DNA from: an uncultured Lachnospiraceae bacterium
GTDB taxonomy: Bacteria; Bacillota; Clostridia; Lachnospirales; Lachnospiraceae
Reading direction: 5' to 3'
NCBI GenBank assembly: GCA_902786515.1
Contig: CADADA010000010.1
Span: forward strand, 62,001-126,000
DNA length: 64,000 nt
The position numbers and the translations under genes were made by a program. This document shows positions 45,552 to 53,846 of the stretch, in pieces. The notes under the pieces are model-generated. The model was not told the DNA's origin, did no database searches, and saw only the letters and a program-made list of their open reading frames with translations. How positions within the stretch are numbered: position 1 is the first letter of the stretch; every line of letters begins with the position of its first letter.

Positions 45552-46262
45552 ATGAAACATAACTATGAGGCAAAAGTAGGGTATAGTGAAATAGGACAAA
45601 ATGGCAGTATGACAATAGGGGCGATGATTGACAGAATGCAGGACAGCAGTAATTTGCATTCTCAGGAAATAGGAGATGGATTTGAAGATCTTGGAAGCAG
45701 GGGAAGGGCATGGCTGGTAAATTCATGGCAGATAGTTTTTTGCAAACCGCTAAAGATGGGGGATTTGATGAGAGTATCCTCATGGGCATATGGTTACGAT
45801 AAGATGTTCGGATACAGAAATTATATGATACAGGATGATAATGGAGAGATTTGCGTTAAGGCAAGTGCAAGGTGGATTCTTTTTGACGTGGAAAAACAAC
45901 GGATTTTAAGGATTAAGCCTGAGGATATTGAGATGTACGGCATAGAAGAAAAAATCGATATGGAATATACCTCAAGAAAAGTGAGTATTCCCAAACACGC
46001 AGAGACAGTGGATGAAATCAAAATAAGGGGATATCAGATTGATACAAACAACCACGTGAATAATAGCTGGTACGCAAAGATTGCGTGTGATTATTTCACC
46101 GGTGACAGGGAGATAAAACAGTTGTGCATAGAATATAAAAAAGCAGCGGTAAAAGACGATATTGTAAAAGTAGGAATTGCAAAGAACGGAGACGTAGAAA
46201 CTGTGATACTTACTGATATACAGGATAAAATATATTGCATTGTGGAGGCTCACATGAGTTAA
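45552..46262 (+). CDS. acyl-ACP thioesterase
   Basis: A 236-residue enzyme of the PF01643 type that releases fatty acids from acyl-carrier protein. The hot-dog double fold is clear: NGSMTIGAMIDRMQDSSNLHSQE, RGRAWLVNSWQIVFCKPLKMGD, KASARWILFDVEK, and the catalytic DTNNHVNNSWYAKI block (Asn and His). It ends with VEAHMS. The start has an AGGAAGTG site. Such enzymes are common in gut clostridia, where they release medium- or long-chain acids. Confidence 0.92.
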   Translation: MKHNYEAKVGYSEIGQNGSMTIGAMIDRMQDSSNLHSQEIGDGFEDLGSRGRAWLVNSWQIVFCKPLKMGDLMRVSSWAYGYDKMFGYRNYMIQDDNGEICVKASARWILFDVEKQRILRIKPEDIEMYGIEEKIDMEYTSRKVSIPKHAETVDEIKIRGYQIDTNNHVNNSWYAKIACDYFTGDREIKQLCIEYKKAAVKDDIVKVGIAKNGDVETVILTDIQDKIYCIVEAHMS

Positions 46263-46278
46263 AGAAAGGTGTGTAAGA

Positions 46279-47109
46279 ATGCTTGAAATAGGAAAAATAC
46301 AAAGATTAACAATGGTTAAGAAGACGGATTTCGGGGTGTATTTAAGTGATGGAAGCGAAGAAAGGGTGCTTCTCCCGAAAAAACAGGTACCATCTGATCT
46401 TAGAACAGGTGATTTGATAGAAGTGTTCATCTACAAAGATTCATCGGACAGACTCATTTCTACGACAGTGAAACCGCTTATAACGGTTGGAGAGACAGCG
46501 GTTCTTGAGGTTAAAGAAGTTTCAAAAATAGGTGCATTTCTGGATTACGGGCTGGAGAGAGATTTACTGCTTCCATTCAGAGAGATGACAACCAGAGTAA
46601 AAGACGGCGGTAAGTACCTTGTGGCTATGTATGTCGATAAAAGTGGAAGGCTTGCTGCTACCATGCATATTGATAAATACTTAAAGCCGGCTGAGAAGTA
46701 TGGCAGAGATGCTGAGGTTGAAGGTATGATTTATGAGATACATGATGAAATTGGAGCATTTGTTGCGGTTGATCTTAAGTATTACGGCCTGATTCCGGCA
46801 AAGGAACTGCATGGAGATTTCAGAGTCGGAGATACCATAAAGACAAGGGTAACTGAAGTGCGTCGTGATGGCAAACTTAACTTAAGTCCGTACAAGAAGG
46901 CGTATATGCAGATGGATGAGGATGCATTAAAGGTGTTGCAGGTCATAAGAGAATATGATGGCACACTTCCGTATAACGACAAGGCATCACCGGAGGTAAT
47001 TGCAAATGATTTTGGAATGAGTAAGGCGGCATTTAAAAGGGCTGTTGGGAAATTATATCGTGAGCATAAGATTGCAATTACTGAAAAAACGATTATAATT
47101 AAAGAATGA
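46279..47109 (+). CDS. cvfB: S1-domain RNA-binding protein, CvfB/YitL-like
   Basis: A 276-residue cytoplasmic RNA-binding protein. It has consecutive S1-like OB modules: IQRLTMVKKTDFGVYLSDG, VLEVKEVSKIGAFLDYGLERDLLLPFREM, and a third with LIPAKELHGDFRVGDTI, followed by a C-terminal winged helix (SPEVIANDFGMSKAAFKRAVGKLYREHKI). In Staphylococcus CvfB affects virulence gene mRNA; the role here is unknown. The start lies 16 bases after the thioesterase stop. Confidence 0.9.
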   Translation: MLEIGKIQRLTMVKKTDFGVYLSDGSEERVLLPKKQVPSDLRTGDLIEVFIYKDSSDRLISTTVKPLITVGETAVLEVKEVSKIGAFLDYGLERDLLLPFREMTTRVKDGGKYLVAMYVDKSGRLAATMHIDKYLKPAEKYGRDAEVEGMIYEIHDEIGAFVAVDLKYYGLIPAKELHGDFRVGDTIKTRVTEVRRDGKLNLSPYKKAYMQMDEDALKVLQVIREYDGTLPYNDKASPEVIANDFGMSKAAFKRAVGKLYREHKIAITEKTIIIKE

Positions 47110-47140
47110 TTAATATTATATAGAGATGGAGGAACATAAA

Positions 47141-47515
47141 ATGAAGAAAATTATATCAACAGAAAAGGCACCGGCTGCTATAGGACCATATTCTCAGGCA
47201 ATTGAGGTAAATGGAATGGTATATACATCGGGTGTGATTCCGGTTAATCCGGCTACACAGGAAATTCCTGAAGGAATAGAAGCACAGGCTGATCAGGCGA
47301 TAAGTAATCTGATTGCATTGCTTAAAGAAGCAGGCGTTCCGGCAGAAAATGTTGTAAAGACCACGGTTTTCATCAAAGACATGAACGATTTTGGAAAAGT
47401 AAACGAGATTTATTCAAAATATTTCACATTTGATTGTCCGGCTCGTTCATGTGTTGAGGTAGCAAGACTTCCAAAAGACGTTTTAATTGAGATAGAAGCT
47501 ATAGGAGTAAAATAG
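47141..47515 (+). CDS. ridA: RidA family enamine/imine deaminase
   Basis: A 124-residue protein that hydrolyses reactive 2-aminoacrylate produced by PLP enzymes. The family core is visible: APAAIGPYSQAIEVNGMVYTSGVIPVNP, QADQAISNLIALLKEAG, VVKTTVFIKDMNDFGKVNEIYSKYF, and the catalytic Arg in CPARSCVEVARLPKDVLIEIEAI. The ATG at 47126 lies inside the ribosome-site region; ATG 47141 has GGAGG at 10 bases upstream. A CPBP protease gene follows directly. Confidence 0.95.
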   Translation: MKKIISTEKAPAAIGPYSQAIEVNGMVYTSGVIPVNPATQEIPEGIEAQADQAISNLIALLKEAGVPAENVVKTTVFIKDMNDFGKVNEIYSKYFTFDCPARSCVEVARLPKDVLIEIEAIGVK

Positions 47516-47523
47516 GAGGCTGA

Positions 47524-48492
47524 ATGAAAAAATCAACAAAGACGGGAATATTCTTTTTGATGATAATCCTGATTTTTTTTGGTATGGGATTTTTGATGGA
47601 TTTTATTCCGGAAAAATATTCAACTACTAATCTGAGCATGCTGCTTGGTCAGATGAGCATTGCGGTACCGTTACTTATATATCTTGCAGTAACTAAGGGG
47701 AAACCTTTAAAAGATGTCAGGCATGAAAAAATCAAGATAGAAGAAATAATCATTATTGTGATATTTGCATGGGTATGCATGCCGGTATCCTCATTTCTGA
47801 ATGTAGTAACTATGCTGTTTTCAGATAATATGGTAGCAGGTTCGATTACGGACCTGAGTGGTAATCTGTTTATTGTAAATGTTGTTATGATAGCTGTTTT
47901 ACCGGCTGTATTGGAGGAATTAACGTACAGAGGTATGTTTTTTTACGGATTGAGAGGCTATGGAGTAGTAGCCTCAGCCGTTGTTTCCGGATTTTTATTT
48001 GGTATCAATCATATGAATATCAACCAGTTTGCATACGCATTTCTGCTGGGAATCGTATTTGCACTTATGGATGAAGTATCAGACAGTATTTTTGCATCAA
48101 TGATTATGCATTTTGTCTTCAACTTCAATACGGTTTGCTCTATAGAAATGTTAAAACTTATGCCGATCCTTGAAAAAATGCAGGATAATCCGGAGTATCA
48201 GCAATATATGGATAAATCCGGAGAAATAGCAACAAATCTGTCGGGATACTCTACGAACATGAAAATCGCCATGCTGGCAGGTTTTGGCATTGCTGCGGTG
48301 ATTGCGGTTATAGTTAATTTTTACATTTTCAGATGGTATGCAAAAAGAATCGGAAGATGGCAGCATATATGTGAATGCTTCCGGGATTTCAGGCATGGAT
48401 TTGCGAAGACGGAACAGGGACACATTATTTCAGTGCCGACTGTTTTGGGAATTTTAATTTGTATATTTGTAATGTTGATAAATATACTATAA
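47524..48492 (+). CDS. CPBP-family intramembrane metalloprotease
   Basis: A 322-residue integral membrane protease, with about eight hydrophobic helices. The CPBP/Abi motifs are present: the first catalytic Glu pair in LEELTYRGMFFYGLRGYG (about 131-132), the FGINHMNINQF motif with the ligand His, and a final HFVFNF in the last core helix. Targets are unknown; family members act in CAAX-like processing or bacteriocin self-immunity. It begins 8 bases after ridA. The last helix is at about 300-320. Confidence 0.9.
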   Translation: MKKSTKTGIFFLMIILIFFGMGFLMDFIPEKYSTTNLSMLLGQMSIAVPLLIYLAVTKGKPLKDVRHEKIKIEEIIIIVIFAWVCMPVSSFLNVVTMLFSDNMVAGSITDLSGNLFIVNVVMIAVLPAVLEELTYRGMFFYGLRGYGVVASAVVSGFLFGINHMNINQFAYAFLLGIVFALMDEVSDSIFASMIMHFVFNFNTVCSIEMLKLMPILEKMQDNPEYQQYMDKSGEIATNLSGYSTNMKIAMLAGFGIAAVIAVIVNFYIFRWYAKRIGRWQHICECFRDFRHGFAKTEQGHIISVPTVLGILICIFVMLINIL

Positions 48493-48619
48493 TAATACCA
48501 TGGGTTTAGCACAAAACCATTGTGAAGTTGCACAAAAAAAATTGCAAATATACAAAATAACCAAATTGAAAAATATGATTTCGGCTATTTATTACATAGA
48601 ATTTTTATTGATTTTCGGA

Positions 48620-48653
48620 TATAATTACAAGAGTAATTTGTGTGATTACAAAT
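48620..48653 (+). promoter_or_regulatory. promoter -10 and inverted repeat before msmK
   Basis: A TATAAT at 48620-48625 is followed by ATTTGT-GTGATT-ACAAAT (48636-48653), a perfect 6-base inverted repeat with a 6-base spacer, located at the expected transcription start. Its position suits a repressor operator. The -35 is poorly defined. The rest of the 195-base gap holds nothing I can name. Confidence 0.4.
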
Positions 48654-48687
48654 GAAAATGATATTTAATTTTAGGAGGAATTTATAA

Positions 48688-49800
48688 ATGGCTAGTTTAT
48701 CATTAAAGAACGTTTGTAAAGTGTATCCTAATGGCTTTGTAGCTGTTAAGGATTTCAACCTTGAGGTTCAGGATAAGGAATTCATTATCTTCGTTGGACC
48801 ATCAGGTTGTGGAAAGTCTACAACTCTTCGTATGATCGCAGGTTTGGAGGAGATTTCAAGCGGTGAGTTGTATATCGGGGACAGACTTGTCAACGATGTT
48901 GAACCTAAGGACAGAGATATTGCGATGGTATTCCAGAACTATGCGTTGTATCCACATATGACCGTATATGACAATATGGCATTTGGTCTTAAACTTAGAA
49001 AGACACCTAAGGATCAGATCGACAAGTTAGTACATGAAGCAGCAAGAATTCTTGATATTGAGCATCTTCTCGACCGTAAGCCAAAGGCTTTATCAGGTGG
49101 TCAGAGACAGCGTGTGGCCATGGGTCGTGCGATTGTTCGTAATCCAAAAGTATTCCTTATGGATGAGCCTTTATCAAACCTTGATGCAAAGTTAAGAGTA
49201 CAGATGAGAATTGAGATTTCAAAGCTCCATCAGAGACTTGAGACTACGATTATCTACGTTACACATGACCAGACAGAGGCTATGACTCTTGGTACAAGAA
49301 TCGTAGTATTGAAGGATGGTATTATTCAGCAGTGTGATACACCTAAGGCATTGTATGACAATCCACAGAACCTCTTCGTTGCAGGATTCATGGGTTCTCC
49401 ACAGATGAACTTCATTGATGCGCAGGTTTCACAGTCAGGTTCAGATGTATTGTTAATTTTCGGTTCTCATTCAATCAAAGTGCCTGCTATTAAAGCAAAG
49501 GCATTGATAGATGGTAACTATATCAACAAGACAGTAGTAGTTGGTGTCCGTCCGGAAGACTTCCATGATGAAGAGATGCTGATTAACTCAATGAGCGACA
49601 GCGTTATCGAAGCTACTATCCGTCTTTACGAGATGCTTGGTGCAGAAGTATTCCTGTATTTCGATATTGACCAGTTCAGCTGTACAGCAAGAGTTAATCC
49701 TCGTACAACAGCAAGACCGGGTGATACTATTAAGATGGCAATCGATACAGCAAAACTTCATATTTTCGACAAGGATACACAGCTTGTTATCGTAAACTAA
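48688..49800 (+). CDS. msmK: sugar ABC transporter ATPase (MsmK/UgpC/MalK type), unlinked to a permease
   Basis: The ATP-hydrolysing subunit of CUT1 carbohydrate importers. The 370-residue protein has Walker A (GPSGCGKSTTLRMIAG), Q-loop, the ABC signature LSGGQRQRVAMGRA, Walker B (VFLMDEPLSNLDAKL), H-loop His in VTHDQTEA and a C-terminal MalK regulatory domain (from about 240). No permease or binding protein is adjacent; in Firmicutes one such ATPase often serves several sugar importers. Codon use is strongly biased (highly expressed). The AGGAGG site is strong. Confidence 0.95.
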   Translation: MASLSLKNVCKVYPNGFVAVKDFNLEVQDKEFIIFVGPSGCGKSTTLRMIAGLEEISSGELYIGDRLVNDVEPKDRDIAMVFQNYALYPHMTVYDNMAFGLKLRKTPKDQIDKLVHEAARILDIEHLLDRKPKALSGGQRQRVAMGRAIVRNPKVFLMDEPLSNLDAKLRVQMRIEISKLHQRLETTIIYVTHDQTEAMTLGTRIVVLKDGIIQQCDTPKALYDNPQNLFVAGFMGSPQMNFIDAQVSQSGSDVLLIFGSHSIKVPAIKAKALIDGNYINKTVVVGVRPEDFHDEEMLINSMSDSVIEATIRLYEMLGAEVFLYFDIDQFSCTARVNPRTTARPGDTIKMAIDTAKLHIFDKDTQLVIVN

Positions 49801-49822
49801 TACATGACGAGTTAGAAAAATT

Positions 49823-49862
49823 TTGAGGAAATACATAAAAAAATGTATTTCCTCTTTTTTTT
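49823..49862 (+). terminator. intrinsic terminator after msmK
   Basis: GAGGAAATACAT and ATGTATTTCCTC pair perfectly around an A-rich loop, followed by a run of about ten T. Confidence 0.85.
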
Positions 49863-49926
49863 TTCACAAAAATAGTTTAAGATAAATACTAGGAAAATAG
49901 CAAATAAAACCAAAGGGAGTGAGCAA

Positions 49927-51015
49927 ATGATATCAAACCAGATACTTTTAAGCACAATCGAAGGATTGAAAGGAATTACAAGAGTTGATTTGTGTGTTGC
50001 AGATACGGAAGGTAAAGTGATAGCATCCACATTTAACGAAGCAGAAGGTTATGGAGATGCCATAATGGAATTCGTAGCATCACCGGCGGAGAGTCAGGTA
50101 CTTCAGGATTTTCAGTTCTTCAAGGTAAGTGATGATAATCAATTGGAGTATGTATTGTTAGCAAAGGGAAGCAGCGATGATGTATATATGGTAGGAAAGA
50201 TGGCAGCTTTCCAGATTCAGAATCTTTTGGTTGCGTATAAAGAAAGATTTGATAAAGATAATTTTATTAAGAACCTTCTTCTGGATAATCTGTTGCTTGT
50301 AGATGTCTATAACAGGGCAAAGAAGCTTCATATTGAGACGGAAGTAAGAAGAGTAGTGTATATTATTGAGACAAAGCATGAAAAAGATACCAATGCATTA
50401 GAGACGGTCAGAAGTCTTTTTGCGACAAAGACAAAAGATTTCATAACGGCAGTAGATGAGAAAAATATTATTCTTGTAAAGGAAGTCGCACCGGATGAGA
50501 ATAACGATGACCTTGAAAAAATTGCAAAAACAGTTTTAGATATGCTGAATTCAGAGGCGATGACAAAAGTGAATATTGCATATGGTACAGTTGTTAATGA
50601 GATTAAAGAAGTTTCGCGTTCATACAAGGAAGCAAAGATGGCTCTTGATGTAGGAAAGATTTTCTATAGTGAGAAAAATGTAGTTGCATATAGTAATTTG
50701 GGAATAGGAAGATTGATTTATCAGTTGCCGATTCCGTTGTGCAAGATGTTTATTAAGGAAATATTCGACGGAAAATCTCCGGATGAGTTTGATGAGGAGA
50801 CATTGACCACGATTAATAAGTTTTTTGAAAATAATCTTAATGTTTCCGAGACATCAAGACAGTTGTATATTCATAGAAATACTCTTGTATACAGATTGGA
50901 TAAATTACAAAAAAGCACCAATCTGGATTTGAGGATATTTGAGGATGCCATTACGTTTAAGATAGCATTAATGGTAGTGAAATATATGAAATATATGGAA
51001 AAATTAGAATACTAG
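49927..51015 (+). CDS. CdaR/PucR-type transcriptional regulator
   Basis: A 362-residue cytoplasmic regulator with a C-terminal PucR-like helix-turn-helix. Residues 1-110 look like a small sensory domain (TRVDLCVADTEGKVIASTFNEAEG), a GGDEF-like CdaR middle region (VRRVVYIIETKHE, NIAYGTVVNEIKEVSRSYKEAKMALD) follows, and the HTH_30 motif NNLNVSETSRQLYIHRNTLVYRLDKLQKSTNLDLR is at about 300-335. Family members sense sugar diacids or purines. It sits between msmK and ftsE, so it could control either msmK or the downstream cell-division operon; ftsE begins 19 bases after its stop. Confidence 0.9.
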   Translation: MISNQILLSTIEGLKGITRVDLCVADTEGKVIASTFNEAEGYGDAIMEFVASPAESQVLQDFQFFKVSDDNQLEYVLLAKGSSDDVYMVGKMAAFQIQNLLVAYKERFDKDNFIKNLLLDNLLLVDVYNRAKKLHIETEVRRVVYIIETKHEKDTNALETVRSLFATKTKDFITAVDEKNIILVKEVAPDENNDDLEKIAKTVLDMLNSEAMTKVNIAYGTVVNEIKEVSRSYKEAKMALDVGKIFYSEKNVVAYSNLGIGRLIYQLPIPLCKMFIKEIFDGKSPDEFDEETLTTINKFFENNLNVSETSRQLYIHRNTLVYRLDKLQKSTNLDLRIFEDAITFKIALMVVKYMKYMEKLEY

Positions 51016-51034
51016 AAAGGCATGGTTTACTAAG

Positions 51035-51721
51035 ATGATTGTTCTTAACAATGTTTCTAAATCATATTCGACAGGTGCACCGGCTTTAAAAGAGGTGAAC
51101 ATCCATATAGAAAAAGGTGAATTTGTATTCATCGTTGGAAACAGTGGTTCAGGAAAATCGACTCTGATTAAGCTTCTTTTAAAGGAGTTGGAGCCGACAG
51201 AGGGAAGTATAAGTGTGAATGGTAAAATTCTGGGAAATCTTAAAAGAAGCAAGGTTCCTTATCTCAGAAGAGATATGGGCGTCGTGTTTCAGGATTTCCG
51301 TCTGTTAAAAGACAGAAATGTATATGAGAATATTGCTTTTGCACAGAGAGTAATTGAGACACCTTCAAGAGTTATAAAAAGGAGAGTTCCTGCGATGTTG
51401 TCGCTGGTTGGACTTTCTGAAAAATACCGCTCTTATCCGAAGGAATTATCCGGAGGAGAACAGCAGAGAGTTGCTTTGGCAAGAGCACTTGTTAATAATC
51501 CGTCCATTCTGCTCGCTGATGAGCCGACGGGAAATCTTGACCCGAGAAATTCATGGGAGATAATGAAATTATTGGAAGAGATTAACCATAGAGGAACTAC
51601 GGTACTTGTGGTTACTCATAACAGAGAAATTGTTGATGCTATGAGTAAAAGAGTTATTACACTGAATAAAGGCGTAGTGATAAGTGACGAGAAAAAAGGT
51701 GGATATGATTATGAAGATTAG
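51035..51721 (+). CDS. ftsE: cell division ATP-binding protein FtsE
   Basis: The cytoplasmic ATPase of the FtsEX complex, which activates peptidoglycan hydrolases at the septum or sidewall. The 228-residue protein has Walker A (GNSGSGKSTLIKLLLKE), signature LSGGEQQRVALARA, Walker B (SILLADEPTGNLDP) and H-loop (VVTHNREIV), typical of the FtsE/LolD type. It overlaps ftsX by 11 bases, the usual ftsEX coupling. Confidence 0.96.
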   Translation: MIVLNNVSKSYSTGAPALKEVNIHIEKGEFVFIVGNSGSGKSTLIKLLLKELEPTEGSISVNGKILGNLKRSKVPYLRRDMGVVFQDFRLLKDRNVYENIAFAQRVIETPSRVIKRRVPAMLSLVGLSEKYRSYPKELSGGEQQRVALARALVNNPSILLADEPTGNLDPRNSWEIMKLLEEINHRGTTVLVVTHNREIVDAMSKRVITLNKGVVISDEKKGGYDYED

Positions 51722-52619
51722 TACATTTATTTATTGTCTGATACAGGGAATAAAAAATATCAAGCGTAATAAGCTTTTTTCGCTTGCTTCAGTTGGAACC
51801 ATAGCAGCATGTATCTTTATGATGGGAATTTTGTATTCTGTTATAGCGAATTTTCAGCATATGATAGATGAGGCGAAGGAATCCGTATCGATTACAGTTT
51901 TTTTTGATGAAGGAATCAGCCCAGATAAAATAGATTATCTTAAGGGAGCGATAGAAAAGAGACCTGAGGTGGCAACGGTCACCTATACATCGGCAGATGA
52001 AGCATGGGCAAGCTTTAAGAAAGATTATTTTTCTTCAAATCCGGAGCTTGCGGAAGGATTCAAGGATGATAATCCATTGGCAAATTCATCGTATTTTGAG
52101 ATAAAACTCAGTGATGCATCCATGCAGGACTCACTCGTAACATTTTTAAAATCATCAAGCGGAGTAAGACAGGTAAACTATTCGGATGTGACAGCACATG
52201 CAATCACGGATTTTGCCAGGATGGTGGGATATATCTCGCTCACTATCATCGGCGTATTGCTTGCAGTCGGTATTTTCCTTATCAGTAATACGGTAATGAT
52301 TGGTATTGCAGTAAGAAAGGAAGAGATTCGAATAATGAAATTAATCGGTGCAACCGATTATTTTGTAAGAGCTCCATTTATAGTGGAAGGTATAGTGATT
52401 GGCATAATAGGTGCAACTATTCCATTAATTGCCTTATATTTTGTATATAAGGAAGTGGTAAAATATTTATTGGGACAATTTCACACGATTACAAGCAACT
52501 TTACGTTTTTATCAGTACACGGGGTGTTTGTTGTGATGATTCCAATGGCACTCGCTATCGGCGGAGGCATAGGTCTGATAGGTAGTGTTATAACGGTTAG
52601 GAAACATTTAAGAGTGTAG
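51711..52619 (+). CDS. ftsX: cell division membrane protein FtsX
   Basis: A 302-residue four-helix membrane protein. The N-terminal helix (about 20-45) starts GIKNIKRNKLFSLASVGTIAACIFM, a typical FtsX sequence. A large outer loop follows (about 50-165; ITVFFDEGISPDKIDYL to VRQVNYSD) that contacts hydrolase partners, then three helices (about 175-290) with the conserved IRIMKLIGATDYFVRAPFIVEG. The start is the ATG at 51711 with AAAGGTGG upstream. The next gene encodes a coiled-coil M23 protein, its probable outer partner. Confidence 0.94.
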   Translation: MKISTFIYCLIQGIKNIKRNKLFSLASVGTIAACIFMMGILYSVIANFQHMIDEAKESVSITVFFDEGISPDKIDYLKGAIEKRPEVATVTYTSADEAWASFKKDYFSSNPELAEGFKDDNPLANSSYFEIKLSDASMQDSLVTFLKSSSGVRQVNYSDVTAHAITDFARMVGYISLTIIGVLLAVGIFLISNTVMIGIAVRKEEIRIMKLIGATDYFVRAPFIVEGIVIGIIGATIPLIALYFVYKEVVKYLLGQFHTITSNFTFLSVHGVFVVMIPMALAIGGGIGLIGSVITVRKHLRV

Positions 52620-52644
52620 GCACAAAGGAAGTGTTTATAATAAG

Positions 52645-53826
52645 ATGAAAAGATTTTTTTTGAAAGTACTGTGCGGAATGATAATTCTGTCTCTTGCGAC
52701 AGCTGTAACTGCACCTATATTTGCAACCAGCCTTCAGGAAGCGAATCAGAAAAAGCAGGAGCTTGAAAAGTCTCTCGAAGATTCTAAGACGATTCTTGAC
52801 GGATTGCAGACACTTAAGTCTGATACAGACCAGTATATAGCGGCATTAGATGAAAAGCTTCATGCGATACAGGAGGATATTATGTCACTTGAAGAGCAGG
52901 AAGCGGCAAAGCAGACAGAAATTGATGATACTCAGGCTAAATTAAAAGAGCAGGAAGAAAAAATTGAATCCCAGTATGAATCCATGAAGAAAAGGATTCA
53001 ATTTATGTTTGAAAACGGAAATACATTTTATATGGAAATGATGTTTGGAACAAAAAGTATCTCTGACATGCTTAATAAAGCTGAATATATTAGTGAGTTA
53101 GAAGAATACGACCGCGATATGTTAAGCAAGATGGAAGAAACACAGAGAAATATAGAGGAGACGAAGAATGTACTTCTGACACAGCAGGCAGATTTACAAT
53201 TGTTGCAACAGCAAAAAGAGACTGAGGAGTCTACTGTAGAAGATCTTATGAAGGATAAGCAGAGCGAGCTTGAAGCTTACCAGCTGCAGATTAAGGATAC
53301 GGAGGCACAGATTGCCGAAAATGAAAAGCAGCTTAGGGAAGAACAGGCATTGATAGAGCAGATAAAGGCAATTGAGGCACAGAGAGCTGCATCAGTGGCG
53401 ACCGGAAGTGTAAGTACATCATTTGTGTACACGGGTCAGGAGTTTATCTGGCCTATAGATTCTCATAGAATTACATCTGAATTTGGTTATAGAACAGATC
53501 CTATCAACGGAACGACATCTTACCATAGCGGACTGGATATAGGAGCACCTTCGGGAACAGAGATTCATGCAGTTGCTGATGGTCAGGTTGCATGGTCGTA
53601 CTACAGCACAACCGCGGGCAACTGGATAGGAATCGACCATGGAAATAATGTTTATTCCGTATATATGCATTGTTCTCTGGCGGCTGTTGAACCGGGAGCA
53701 GTTGTAAAACAGGGGGACGTCATAGGGTATGTTGGCTCAACCGGACGTTCAACGGGACCACATCTCCATCTGAGTGTCAGAGTGAACGGAGAATATGTTG
53801 ACCCGCATATGTATGTTGGTTATTAA
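52645..53826 (+). CDS. EnvC/PcsB-like coiled-coil murein hydrolase activator with M23 domain
   Basis: A 393-residue exported protein with a signal peptide (about 1-28, ending near APIFATS). A long coiled coil (about 30-250) is rich in Glu/Gln/Lys heptads. A C-terminal M23 (LytM) domain follows (about 270-390), with zinc ligands in YHSGLDIGAPSGTEIHA (His and Asp) and in GPHLHLSVR (HxH). All zinc ligands are present, so it may be an active endopeptidase rather than only an activator like EnvC. Position after ftsEX suggests FtsX controls it. Confidence 0.92.
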   Translation: MKRFFLKVLCGMIILSLATAVTAPIFATSLQEANQKKQELEKSLEDSKTILDGLQTLKSDTDQYIAALDEKLHAIQEDIMSLEEQEAAKQTEIDDTQAKLKEQEEKIESQYESMKKRIQFMFENGNTFYMEMMFGTKSISDMLNKAEYISELEEYDRDMLSKMEETQRNIEETKNVLLTQQADLQLLQQQKETEESTVEDLMKDKQSELEAYQLQIKDTEAQIAENEKQLREEQALIEQIKAIEAQRAASVATGSVSTSFVYTGQEFIWPIDSHRITSEFGYRTDPINGTTSYHSGLDIGAPSGTEIHAVADGQVAWSYYSTTAGNWIGIDHGNNVYSVYMHCSLAAVEPGAVVKQGDVIGYVGSTGRSTGPHLHLSVRVNGEYVDPHMYVGY

Positions 53827-53846
53827 TTTGAAAGGTAACACAGAGT

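Noticed and set aside
45972..46430. 152-codon minus-strand ORF across the thioesterase/cvfB junction
   Set aside because: It spans two well-supported genes on the other strand.
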